From Protopterus annectens (taxonomy: Eukaryota > Chordata > Ceratodontiformes > Protopteridae): 64,000 bases of DNA. The stretch spans positions 1,936,781,968 to 1,936,845,967 of the forward strand of contig NC_056735.1 of NCBI RefSeq assembly GCF_019279795.1. Reading direction: 5' to 3'. The stretch's first letter is position 1, and the number at the start of each line of letters is the position of its first letter. Both the position numbers and the translations under genes were made by a program. Shown in pieces: positions 12,190 through 20,850 of this stretch. Under the pieces are notes generated by a model, which was not told where the DNA came from, made no database searches, and worked only from the letters and a program-made list of their open reading frames with translations.

Positions 12190-13520
12190 GGAGGTGGAAG
12201 CAGAAGACTCCAGGAACCCCAAGAGAATGGTCCTAGAAAAGCCTGATCTGGATCTAGAGAAGGAACCTAACTTATAGTGTTGTGTTAAAGTATGTACAGA
12301 AGACTAAGTAGCAGCTTCTAGAATACTTTTATAGCCCAACCCTTTCCAAAACATCATAGATGAAGCCAAAACCCTGGTACAATGGGCCTTGATTCTGATT
12401 AGAATAGATTTGATATGGTGAGTATAATAAAAGGTTATAATCTTAGACAAATATTTGGAAATAGTCTGTTTTAAGACAGGTTGTTCCTTTTTCTTACCAT
12501 CACAAAAAATGAGCAATTGATCTGATGATCTGAAAAATTTAGTTCTGTCAAAATAGTACCTGAGTTGTCTGTGGGCACTCAGGTTATGGAGTATCCTTTC
12601 TTCCTCGTTTTCAGATTCAGGAAAGAAACCAGGGGCTGGATAGTTTGACTTAAAGTAAACGTGGATACCACTTTAGGCATAAAGAAAAATGAGTTCTCAA
12701 AGAACCCCTGTTCCTATCACCATAAGAGCTTGCAAATCAGATACCTTCTTGCAGGGGACAAAGAAATCAGTAAAACTGCTTTATATGTTAAAAAACCTCA
12801 AGTATTTAGGATAGTTGGTTCAAATGGAGTGTTAGCTTTTCTAACACAAAATTAAGATCCCAAGGAGGGCTGCCAAGATTTCTTGGAGGTCTCTTATGGA
12901 GAAAAACCCTTTCAAAAACATTTTGAAATAAGACTGCATTGAAAGAAAAAGAGCCATAGGCATACATGCTAAAATAACTGATACATGAACCTTGTCAGAA
13001 GAATAAGAAAGGCCATAGTATAGTAACTCTCACAAATATTGTAAAACCAAAGAACAGCTACCACTGAATCGGTGCTGGTTATGTTGTTGGCACCTACTAG
13101 AAAATCTTTTCCATTTGCTAACGCACAATTTTATAGTATCTGGCTTTTTTGCTTCCATTAGTACCTGCTGCATGTCCTCAGTAAACAGGTGCTGAAAAGG
13201 AATTGAGACTATCATGCAGGCAGTCAAATGAAGTTGATTGATGTTGGGGTGTATCAAAAAGCTACGTCCTTGTATGAGTAGATCCAATCTCTGAGGAAGC
13301 TTGTGATTATGGCCACTGACCATTTCCAAAAGAAGGGAGAACCATAGTTTCCTGGGCCAGAAGGAAGTCACCAGAATGATATTGGGGGATTCTGTCTGAA
13401 TCTTTATAAGTACCCTGGATATTAGTGGACAGGATGGAAATGCATACAGGAACATTTTTGTCCAAGGAAAAGAAAAGGCATCTGTCTTCTTGGCCTTCTT
13501 GCATGGAGCCCTAGAACAGA
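12190..13520 (-). pseudogene. DIRS-like tyrosine recombinase remnant
   Basis: Reading the minus strand downwards: CSRAPCKKA and PWTKMFLYAFP (13510-13440), ILVTSFWPRKLWFSLL, HPNINQLHLTAC, VSKWKRFSSRC (about 13095), FMPKVVSTFTLSQ (about 12650), LLIFCDGKKKEQP (12510), KAHCTRVLASS (12390-12360) and HYKLG (12279-12265). HCTR supplies the His-x-x-Arg pair and HYKLG the likely nucleophilic Tyr (12274-12276) of the R-H-R-Y set used by DIRS recombinases to join the circular DNA into the genome. The upstream Arg region (SLSPARR) lies in a different frame. A stop replaces the Trp expected just before SSVHTLTQHY. The domain is recognisable from order and motifs but not translatable as one frame. Confidence 0.7.
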
Positions 13521-13599
13521 CTATTGCCAGTTGATTTAAGGGGGTGGTGTAGCTGTAATGTAATGTATAAACAGAATCTTAATATTCACATCCTAAACT

Positions 13600-13995
13600 T
13601 ATCAGCCCCCCCAATTGACAAAGAAAAAATAATCTATACTAACCTAAAAGTAAACCAAGACAAGACTATTAACTTAATATGATCCTACTTCCCACCTGGC
13701 AACAATATCCCTCCACTAGAAAACCTTCTCAACTGGGTAAATCATCACCTTCCACAAGAAACCATAATATTAGGTGATTTTAATATAGACTGGCTATCCT
13801 GTTCCAACCACCATACAGCCCACCATCTAAATCTTCATAGTTTTTTCCAACTTATCCAGACACCCACCAGAATAAATAAGAATTCCAACAAGCATTCTAC
13901 TCTTGTCTGGATACTAGTCAGCAAGAGCCCCAAATCATACACAGCTGGCTGCCTACCAGATAGCCTCAGTGATCATACCCCAACTTCTTTACTCA
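13600..13995 (+). pseudogene. L2-like endonuclease C-terminal half
   Basis: The frame includes IILGDFNIDWLS at about 13764-13800 and DSLSDHTP at about 13958-13980. These are the Asp-containing GDFN block and the SDH catalytic block of APE-type LINE endonucleases, and both are intact here. The N-terminal Asn and Glu blocks lie beyond the truncated 5' end. One stop sits at about 13680. Between the blocks is FFQLIQTPTRINKNS, typical of the segment before the SDH. Confidence 0.72.
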
Positions 13996-14639
13996 ATAAA
14001 ACTCATATCAGGCTAAACCCATTACCTATCAGCAAATACGTAATGAAGTAAACTTTAACCATGACAACTTCATCTCAGCCCTAAAAACTGCAACTGGACT
14101 CCACTAAAATACCTCAACCTTGATGACGCTGTCCAATTTTTCAATACCAATTTCCTTAAAGTCCTAAACACCCATGCACCCACAAGATTTACTAGAGTTA
14201 AATCCCAGTCCTCCCCATGGCTGCAAAATGCCACTAGATCAGAAATGAAAATCCAAGATAGAGCCTGGACTCACTGGTGCAAGACAAAAAGCCCTTCTGA
14301 TAGACAGAAATTTTGTGAATTACGTATCAAAGTCAAAAAATTAATAAAAGAGGACAAAATCCTATATTATCAGTCTGCCCTGAACTCCACACAAAACAAC
14401 CCTAAACAATTCTGGTCAACCATCAACTCCATCCTCCACCCAGGAAAAGTAGGAACCCCTCCACCAAACAAAACAAACTCCTCTGAAAACAGTGCCATCT
14501 CTTTCAACACTCACTTCACACAATCCGTTCTATCTCTAGCAAAGCAAAACAAAACAACCCCTCTCCCTTACCCCCTCCAACTACACCTAGTAACCAGCCC
14601 ACTGCATTCTCTTTCTCTCCTATTCCTATCTCCAACATA

Positions 14640-15640
14640 AAAAACTCTTATTGAAACTAAAGCCCACAGAACTAGCAGCTGACAACCTCCCAGCTGAGTA
14701 CCTTAAAATTACAGCTGAAGCCCTAGCCTAACCAGTTGCAATCCCGATTAACCAATCTTTATCTGAAAGCTATGTCCCTTCACAATGGAAAATATCCCAC
14801 ATTATCCACCTCCACAAATGTGGGCCCTCCACAGAATACACCAACTACCGTCCTATAGCAATTCTGTCTCCTCTATTTAAAATACTTGAGAGATGCATTC
14901 ACTCTCAGGTTATAGGCTACCTCCTTACTAACAACCTCCTATCTAACACACAACATGGTTTCCGACCATGCCACAGCACAACAACTGCCTTACTTGCTTT
15001 CACTGATGCAATCCTTCAACATAAAAACAATGGCTATTTCAGATCTGCAACTTTTCTAGACCTATCTAAAGCATTCAACATGGTCTCTCATAAGCAACTC
15101 ATCACTGTCCTCAATACTCTATCCTTCTCTCAATCTGTCACAAACTGGTTCCAGAGCTACCTGTCTGACAGCCATCAATCCGTTGTTGGGCATAATGATA
15201 TATCCTCCTTAACTCCCTGTCTCAATAGGTGTTCCCTAAGGATCCATCCTTGGACCCTTACTCTTCTCCATATTCATTAATAATCTAGCCTCTGCTACCA
15301 AACAGGCCACTCTCATACAGTACACAGATGATTCCACCACCATCTGCTCAGCCCACTCCCTACCTGAACATCAAAAGATCACACAGGAAGCCTTTTCCTC
15401 AGTTGAAACTTGGCCTTCAGATGCGCAATTAATACTTAACTCAAACAAACCAAAATTCCTTATCTTCCAACCCACCAAACACAATCTAAACACCCACCAG
15501 TTTATTATTAAAGCCAATAACAACACCATTATCCCCTCAACAGACCACACCAAACTACTTGGAGATGAAATTGACAATAACCTCAACTTTGACATCCACA
15601 TCTCATTAACTATAAAAAAGTACACAAAAAAATAGGAGCT
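14640..15640 (+). pseudogene. L2-like reverse transcriptase remnant
   Basis: Blocks in order are PSQWKISHIIHLHKCGPS, YRPIAILSPLFKILERCI, QHGFRPCHSTTTALLAFTDA, FLDLSKAFNMVSHKQLI, FSIFINNLASATKQAT and IQYTDDSTTI. The palm block is AFN where AFD is usual, and the catalytic box is YTDD (about 15321-15332) where YADD is usual. Two frame changes lie near 14640 and 15230. The upstream linker (14245-14640) is open and basic, as usual between endonuclease and RT. The 3' continuation HTKLLGDEIDNNLNFDIHI is the post-palm segment. Confidence 0.78.
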
Positions 15641-16579
15641 TTATGCAGAAATAAGCAATTTCTCACCAAAACAGCCAATATTTTAGTTGCAAATAGCCAC
15701 CTTATCTCCACCCAGCTCTACACCTCTCCAATATTTACCAACCTAATGCAAAGTGAGTTAGGTAAACTCAAAGCTGGCTACAACAAAATAGCAAAGTTTG
15801 CCACTGGCACAAACTACCATAGTCACCACTGCACCTGACTTACTGAACTAGGCTGGCTAGAACTCCCTCACCTCCTTCAATGGTACCAACTCTCACTCAC
15901 CCACAGACTACTAAATCATCATCTAAAAGTCCCCTCCCTCCAAAATCTACTCCAACCCTATCATACCACCTGACCACTATGCTCCAGCAACAAAAATCAA
16001 TTACAGGTAACTAAAACCAGGAACTCTGCGGGAGAAGCTCTCTTCTCCTACTCCATAGCAAAATTATGGAATACCCTTCCTCACACTATAATGTCTGTGT
16101 CATCACACACTAACTTCAAAGCTGTTCTAAAATCTTGTCTAAAAAAATCACTGGATGTGCCCCTGTAACTAACCTCTCTAACATCTCTACACCAACCTCT
16201 CTAATCCCTTTCTTCCACCCCTCTAACTACCTCAGATTGCAGCCAAATACATTGCTTGTAAACCTATATCGCAGCTGTAATCTTATCCACTGTTATTCAA
16301 GGGTAATAGCTGCTAGCTCAGCTATTAAAATACTTGTTAGTCTTTATGACACCAATGATATAAGTGTTGTAGCATTTAACTAAATAATTTCATTTTGAAC
16401 CTATAACTGTTTACTACTATTGTTAAACAAAACCTACCTATACTTCCTGTAACTTGTAATTAATTGTTGTTTTTATTGTGGAGCTTTTCTCCCCGGGCCT
16501 CCGCTGAAAAAGGACCTGCGTCCAGTCGGATTTTCCCAGTCAACAAATGTAAATAAATAAAATAATAAATAAATAAATC
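15640..16579 (+). other. L2-like C-terminal region and 3' UTR
   Basis: Broken frames of the ORF2 C-terminal region (LAKLGWLELP-like text at about 15845 and AKLWNTLPHTI-like text at about 16060) are followed by a 400-bp UTR. The UTR ends in the conserved tail and the (AAATA)n run at 16545-16579. The tail is the probable recognition site for the element's own RT. Confidence 0.65.
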
Positions 16580-16589
16580 TAATTGAATA

Positions 16590-17140
16590 ACTTCCCACAG
16601 ATGAATCAAATCTTGGAAAGCCTCCTAATCTAGTTTCCATTCATTAGGGTCTGCCCTGGTTCTGCTCAGCTTGCCTGCCCTACAGTTTTGCTCTGACAGA
16701 ATGTAGGATGCCTGCAGAGTAAGAATGTATTGTGAAGCTACATCCCAAGCCAACATGGCTAGTCTGCAAAGGGGGTATGACCTGGTTCTCCCTTGCTAGT
16801 AGATGTATTACATGACTGTGGTATTGTCTGTAACCGCCTAAAGACATCTAAGGGACCAAAGAAGGTTCAGAGAGTTGACTGCCTTGATCAGGGCAAAAAT
16901 CTTTATGATATTTATGCACTTGAATTTGTCCATTGTGTCATACACTCCTTGCACTTTTAGCCATCCTGAAACTGCTCCCAAAGCAAAGTCTGAGGTGTTT
17001 GTGGTGACTGCTTTGGAGCAGGGATGGAGAAGTAGAGACCTGGATTTAAGGATATCTGTTGTCTTCACTAAATTATTTCTCTTCCAACAAACCCCAGGAC
17101 TAGTATTTGAAAAGATAAATGATGTTGGTTCTGGGACCAA
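16590..17140 (-). pseudogene. DIRS-like RNase H-side segment
   Basis: The 100-codon stretch 17140-16838 contains TTNTSDFALGAVSGWLKVQG and INIIKIFALIKAV. DIRS RNase H domains usually read TTDAS here, so the catalytic Asp appears as Asn. The region continues (16740-16590) with GKLSRTRADPNEWKLD, an in-frame stop, and EAFQDLIHLWEVIQL, which corresponds to the DIRS stretch before the recombinase. The reading stops exactly where the L2-like LINE begins. It resumes beyond that LINE at 13,540 with QLAIVCSRAP, which places the insertion site. Confidence 0.65.
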
Positions 17141-17149
17141 AGAGATTTA

Positions 17150-17660
17150 AGATTATACTGCATTTTTCTCATGTGGAATCTTGCCATGGGTATCATGTGA
17201 ATCATAGATGCCATGAAACTCATAATCCTGGGGTATTCCCTTGTAGTGACTGATATTTGAATGGAAAACCTTAAAAATAGATCTAGATATAAAATTGTTT
17301 TTTTTTTTGTTTTCTTGTGGAAGAAAAACTCTTTGAACTAAGGTGTCTAGTTGATATCCAAGGAGTACAATCCTATGCAAATGAGTCAGAAAATACTTCT
17401 GAAAGTTCTTTTGGAATCCCAGCTTGTTTAAGAAATCTTTGACTCAAGGCAGAAATCATGACAATTTGGGAAAGACTCTGAAAAGATAAGCAAGTTGTGT
17501 AAGTATGGAAAAATGTGGATTCCCTGAAGCCTACAATAAGCTACAACTGGAACTAGATACTTTATGAACACTCTTGGTGAAGTATATAGTCCAACAATGA
17601 AGACAGAGAACTGATAATGTGATACAGGCACACAAAACCTTAAGAAATGTCTGAAGTCTG
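17150..17660 (-). pseudogene. DIRS-like reverse transcriptase remnant
   Basis: The 67-codon stretch 17631-17428 reads VSHYQFSVFIVGLYTSPRVF, then KYLVPVVAYCRLQGIHIFPY and LHNLLIFSES. This matches the palm of DIRS reverse transcriptases, in which PYLDD is the catalytic box. Here the box is YLHN (17505-17494), so both catalytic aspartates are gone. The next frame (17380-17153) has LGYQLDTLVQRVFLPQE, the segment that follows the palm in DIRS. The fingers region upstream is not readable. Confidence 0.7.
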
Positions 17661-17819
17661 AAAGAACAGAGCTTTAATGATGAAAATGTTTTAAGTCTGG
17701 TATTACCAGCATACTTGAAAGAGGAAGAAGATGTAACAGGTTGTGAAGTGACATCATTTTGGATTTGGGCACTAATGGGTTTAGGAGAGAAAGATCCAAT
17801 TGGTCTACAAGCATTTTCT

Positions 17820-18574
17820 TTCTTTATCTGCCACTAGGAATATCCATGAATAAAAAACCTTCACCGCATGGGAAGGAGGAACTGGTTCTATCACTCATTG
17901 GGATAGCATGTGATGAAGAATCAGGGGAAAAAAGATTCTGATCTGGAGGATGAGGAATGCTCGCTGAAAAGGAGGACTTTCCTCCCATTGCCATCCATGA
18001 CCTTGATGAATGATTTTCAGAGCCCATTTGTCTGAAAGTATCTGTTGCCAAAGAAAAAATCTGAGATTCAGACTTTCTGGAAGAAAAATAGGTCAGAGTG
18101 GGAGGGGTTCACAATAGTTTTTTCAGACTTTCTAGACTGTTCTTGGTTTTGGGAAGTTTAAGATTTCTTTTTTAGAACTCCTATGCCATTTCATCTTAAA
18201 TGTCTGTTTACCTGCATTTTTTGAGAGTGTTTATTATGCTTTTTTGCCAAAATTGGATGAGTAGATAGAAAACCCCTTTGGAAAATATGGAAAAAAGTGA
18301 GCTGAAAAATCTTAGAGACTCCTTTGGTCAGTTTGCCCTTTCATCTCTCTTTTTGATCACCTCTGCAACAGAGGTGACAAATACTAAAGCCATGCAGTGG
18401 CCATAGCCCTGAAAGAAGTATCAGAGAATCATACAAACACTGTAAATGAGTAGTGACCTGTTCAATAGAAGAAACTAAGTTATTTAAACATAAATTTCCA
18501 CACAAAAAGAAGCTGAGGATAAAATTAAAAGGTTTAAGAATTAAGTACCCTAATGATGTGGAACCAGGTAGCGA
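17820..18574 (-). pseudogene. Putative DIRS-like gag-side remnant, 3' part
   Basis: Two frames, 18634-18341 (LPGSTSLGYLILKPFNFI and on) and 18051-17824 (Ser-rich, SDRTSSSFPCGEGFLFMD), lie upstream of the RT on the minus strand, where DIRS ORF1 sits. I do not recognise a conserved domain. Assignment rests on position and on continuity with the matching LPGSTSLGHL reading on the far side of the 0.9-kb insert. Confidence 0.4.
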
Positions 18575-18949
18575 TTTTCGCAAAGAACTTCTAGACATTT
18601 TTAACTGATGTGGTTTAGATATAGTGAAAGCCATTTTAATTGAAAATGAAATACTTAAGGAAATGACACATCAAGATATTGAAGAAGTGAATAATAATAT
18701 TATGAATGATTTGATTTTCATTATGTTCATTTGTTTTGTTAATGTTGATTAGAGTTGGGTGCTGACTGAATATCTACCGGATCATGGTGCTTGTAGCTAC
18801 TCTTCTGTAGTGGTTATTCTTTTTATGGACTTACAAGTTTTCATTAAGCACTGTCTCTACATAATTTTTGGGTTTCTTCGTAAAGATGGAGACATAGAAG
18901 GAGATAAAAGTGGCCTGCTTACAGAAAGGAAGAACAAGGAAATTGGACA

Positions 18950-19040
18950 AACTAAAAGCTGATTGGTCAGTTAAATCAGCTGACTGATCTGCTGATGCTG
19001 ATTAGCCAATCAATGATCAGCGTATTTTATAAGGTTCAAT
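18950..19040 (+). promoter_or_regulatory. Promoter-like block: paired CCAAT boxes and TATA
   Basis: gattgg (inverted CCAAT) at 18960, agccaatc at about 19003, and tattttataagg at 19023-19034 are spaced like a polymerase II promoter (TATA about 20 bp after the second CCAAT). A 97-codon ORF starts at 19162. All of this lies within the 0.9-kb insert. Activity is inferred from motifs only. Confidence 0.35.
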
Positions 19041-19161
19041 GTTAACAGAACCAGGAAATAGCTAATGGGAGTAGCAGCAAGCAAAATGAATGGAATGTAG
19101 CATTTGACGTTTCTGGATAAGAAACCAGAAAACGAATGGGAATACTTAATTTAAGGCAGGT

Positions 19162-19455
19162 ATGAGTTTTGAACAGACAACAGCATTATTGAGGGGGCCA
19201 GAAGGAGAGGTCTGGAGAACAGAGAAGCAGGAAATGGATATTCCACCAGTACAACAACAAGGAGGTGACTGTTTACCTGTGAATAATGTTAACATTGATT
19301 TGAAAGACTGGCTTTTTGTTAATTTTTCATTGAAATTTAATAATAATCACACTAGACAAGTGTCTGTATCAGATACTTACAGCAACAAGATTTATAAGTG
19401 TGAACTTATGTTTAGATATAGAACTTTGGATATTGAAAATGCTTATTTAAAATAA
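19162..19455 (+). CDS. Unrecognised 97-aa ORF downstream of promoter-like block
   Basis: Starts MSFEQTTALLRGPEGEVWRT and ends NAYLK. It is Gln/Asn-rich in the middle, has no membrane segment and has a single Cys in its C-terminal half. I do not recognise a family. It lies in the 18575-19478 insert, on the strand opposite to the DIRS-like element, about 130 bp after a TATA-like sequence. It could be the first ORF of a small or deleted mobile element, or chance. There is no sign of an intron or partner ORF. Confidence 0.25.
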   Translation: MSFEQTTALLRGPEGEVWRTEKQEMDIPPVQQQGGDCLPVNNVNIDLKDWLFVNFSLKFNNNHTRQVSVSDTYSNKIYKCELMFRYRTLDIENAYLK

Positions 19456-19478
19456 TATGTAAATGTGGGCATTGCCAA

Positions 19479-19990
19479 AAGGTTTAAGAATTTTTAAGTG
19501 CCCTAACGATGTGGAACCAGGTAGTGAATTAAACCCTGAGACAGGCCTAGTAAACTACTCCTATCCAAACAAATCTGAGTAAGAGTAGATGCATGCTTGG
19601 ATTTCTGTTTCTTTTTAACAGGAAAAATGTGGCCAGTCATGATACTAATGGCAAAAGTAGCTAATCCAGGGATGGCTACAGCATTCTGACACAACAGGAA
19701 AACCTTCCATGTTCCCCTTCACAGAACTAACAAGAGTGGTTCTCCCTTGCCCACTGAGGGGATCCAAACAGCTGCAAAGGACTTGTCTAACCACTGGTCC
19801 ACAGTGGCTATAGGTGCTACAGCAGAGGGATCCACAGTAAAAAATAAGTTGACTGAGGTACAACAAATGGCCACAGCAGAGTCACCCACCTGCAGCTGAT
19901 GCTTGCCTGCTGTAGTAGCAAGTGCTGCTTGCATATTTCTTTTCTTTTTGTGGCTGGGAAAAGGACCATGGTCAACCTGAAAATGGTGGC
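19479..19990 (-). pseudogene. Putative DIRS-like gag-side remnant, 5' part
   Basis: Minus-strand frames 19934-19719 and 19694-19503 contain VDPSAVAPIATVDQWLDKSF and a Lys-rich KKKQKSK patch. DIRS ORF1 proteins often have a basic start followed by a stretch with D-P-x-V-x-x-x-x-x-V-D, which is the basis for this weak call. The stretch ends in LPGSTSLGHL, repeated after the insert at 18.57 kb. Confidence 0.38.
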
Positions 19991-20390
19991 TCTTTTCCTG
20001 GGAAGATAAGCAGCAAATGCCAGTAAATACTACCAGTCTACAAAAGTTAATTTTTTGACAGAAAAAAACACAGTAAAAATCACTCTAAAGCAACTCGTTA
20101 GTCCCATAAAAGTAAAATAATCCCAATTTTCCAAAGAAAAAAACTTTCAGTTACTTTACACAACTTTTAAAGTGACAGGAAAAATGAGTGTTGCATTTAA
20201 AAGTACATTATAGTCTCATGACTGTCCATTAAAGCACAATGATACTAGCTTTAAAATAACTTTCCTGAAGAGGAAAGTGATAAAACAGCAACACAAATTA
20301 GAAAATGAAAGCTTTATTCCCACAATGAGAACTTATCTACCCAGCAAAGGAACAGCACAAGTCTACCATCAAGCCTTGAAAATCTCAGAG
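19991..20390. other. AT-rich spacer
   Basis: Nothing recognised. This is where one end of the DIRS-like element should lie, but no inverted terminal repeat matching the 12.2-kb end was found by eye. Confidence 0.5.
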
Positions 20391-20600
20391 GAGTGCATTT
20401 ATTGGCTAAAGCAAAGCTCCGAAGGACTTCTTGCTCAGACTTGCTTTGTAGGCAGCTCAACATAAGCTGCCTGGAAGTTTTGGTGCCTGGAAGGTGCCCT
20501 GAAAATTTGCAAACTGGCCAGCTGTTATATCCTTTGCAAGATATAACCCATAAAGCTGATGCTATTGCAGCAGTGATCAATATGATGAACACCGGAGACA
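20391..20600 (+). mobile_element. SINE-like interspersed repeat, copy 2
   Basis: Resembles the minus strand of about 11820-11905: ggct-aaagcaaagctc-gaagg-ctt, then cttgctttgtag, cagctcaacat and aagctgcctg. The two copies lie outside opposite ends of the DIRS-like element, in opposite orientation. No clear polymerase III promoter or tail was identified. Confidence 0.45.
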
Positions 20601-20759
20601 ATGTGTTTGAGCTTCAACCTCCATCAATTCTTTAATTAGAAGGAATTCTACCCTGAATGTGTTCTGTGCAAGACATTTCTTGGGAGCCACGCATTAACTG
20701 TTAAAACCATACAACCACTTGTATTACAAACAAGGTCTGTATTTATAAATCATATGGCT

Positions 20760-20763
<4 letters not shown>

Positions 20764-20826
<63 letters not shown>

Positions 20827-20850
20827 TATATATAAAGAGAGAGAGAGGGA
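20764..20850. repeat. (TA)n microsatellite with short (GA)n
   Basis: About 65 bp of pure TA, then a few interrupted TA units, then gagagagag. Confidence 0.97.

Larger units (their letters stand above)
13558..16579 (+). mobile_element. L2-like LINE copy a, nested in the DIRS-like element
   Basis: A 3-kb plus-strand LINE missing its 5' end. It begins within the endonuclease, continues through the RT, and ends in a 3' UTR whose last 100 bp (16481-16579) carry gagcttttctcc, gctgaaaaa, cagtcgga and an (AAAT)n tail. The same tail appears on the minus strand at 50.6 kb and 56.8 kb, defining a family. The RT sequence style and the short A+T repeat tail fit the L2 clade. The element interrupts a DIRS-like reading frame, so it is younger than that element. 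Confidence 0.8.
18531..19524. repeat. Direct repeat pair of about 43-46 bp bracketing a 0.9-kb insert
   Basis: The segment aaaggtttaagaa...gatgtggaaccaggtag occurs at 18531-18573 and again at 19479-19524, with three substitutions and a 3-bp indel. Both copies lie in the DIRS-like gag-side remnant and read LPGSTSLG on the minus strand. At over 40 bp they are long for a target-site duplication, so a tandem duplication with later insertion is also possible. Confidence 0.7.
12163..19990 (-). mobile_element. DIRS-like tyrosine-recombinase retrotransposon, degenerate and interrupted
   Basis: On the minus strand the window carries, in order, gag-side remnants (19960-17820), a DIRS-type reverse transcriptase (about 17650-17150), an RNase H-side segment (17140-16590) and a tyrosine recombinase (13520-12190). 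This order and the tyrosine recombinase in place of an integrase define DIRS elements. The element is split by an L2-like LINE (13558-16579) and by a 0.9-kb unidentified insert (18575-19478). I did not find the inverted terminal repeats expected of DIRS, so both ends are approximate. Many stops show it is an old, dead copy. Confidence 0.72.

Noticed and set aside
17759..17941. Plus-strand 60-codon ORF and similar shadows within the DIRS-like region
   Set aside because: Antisense to the readable DIRS-like frames and without features of its own.
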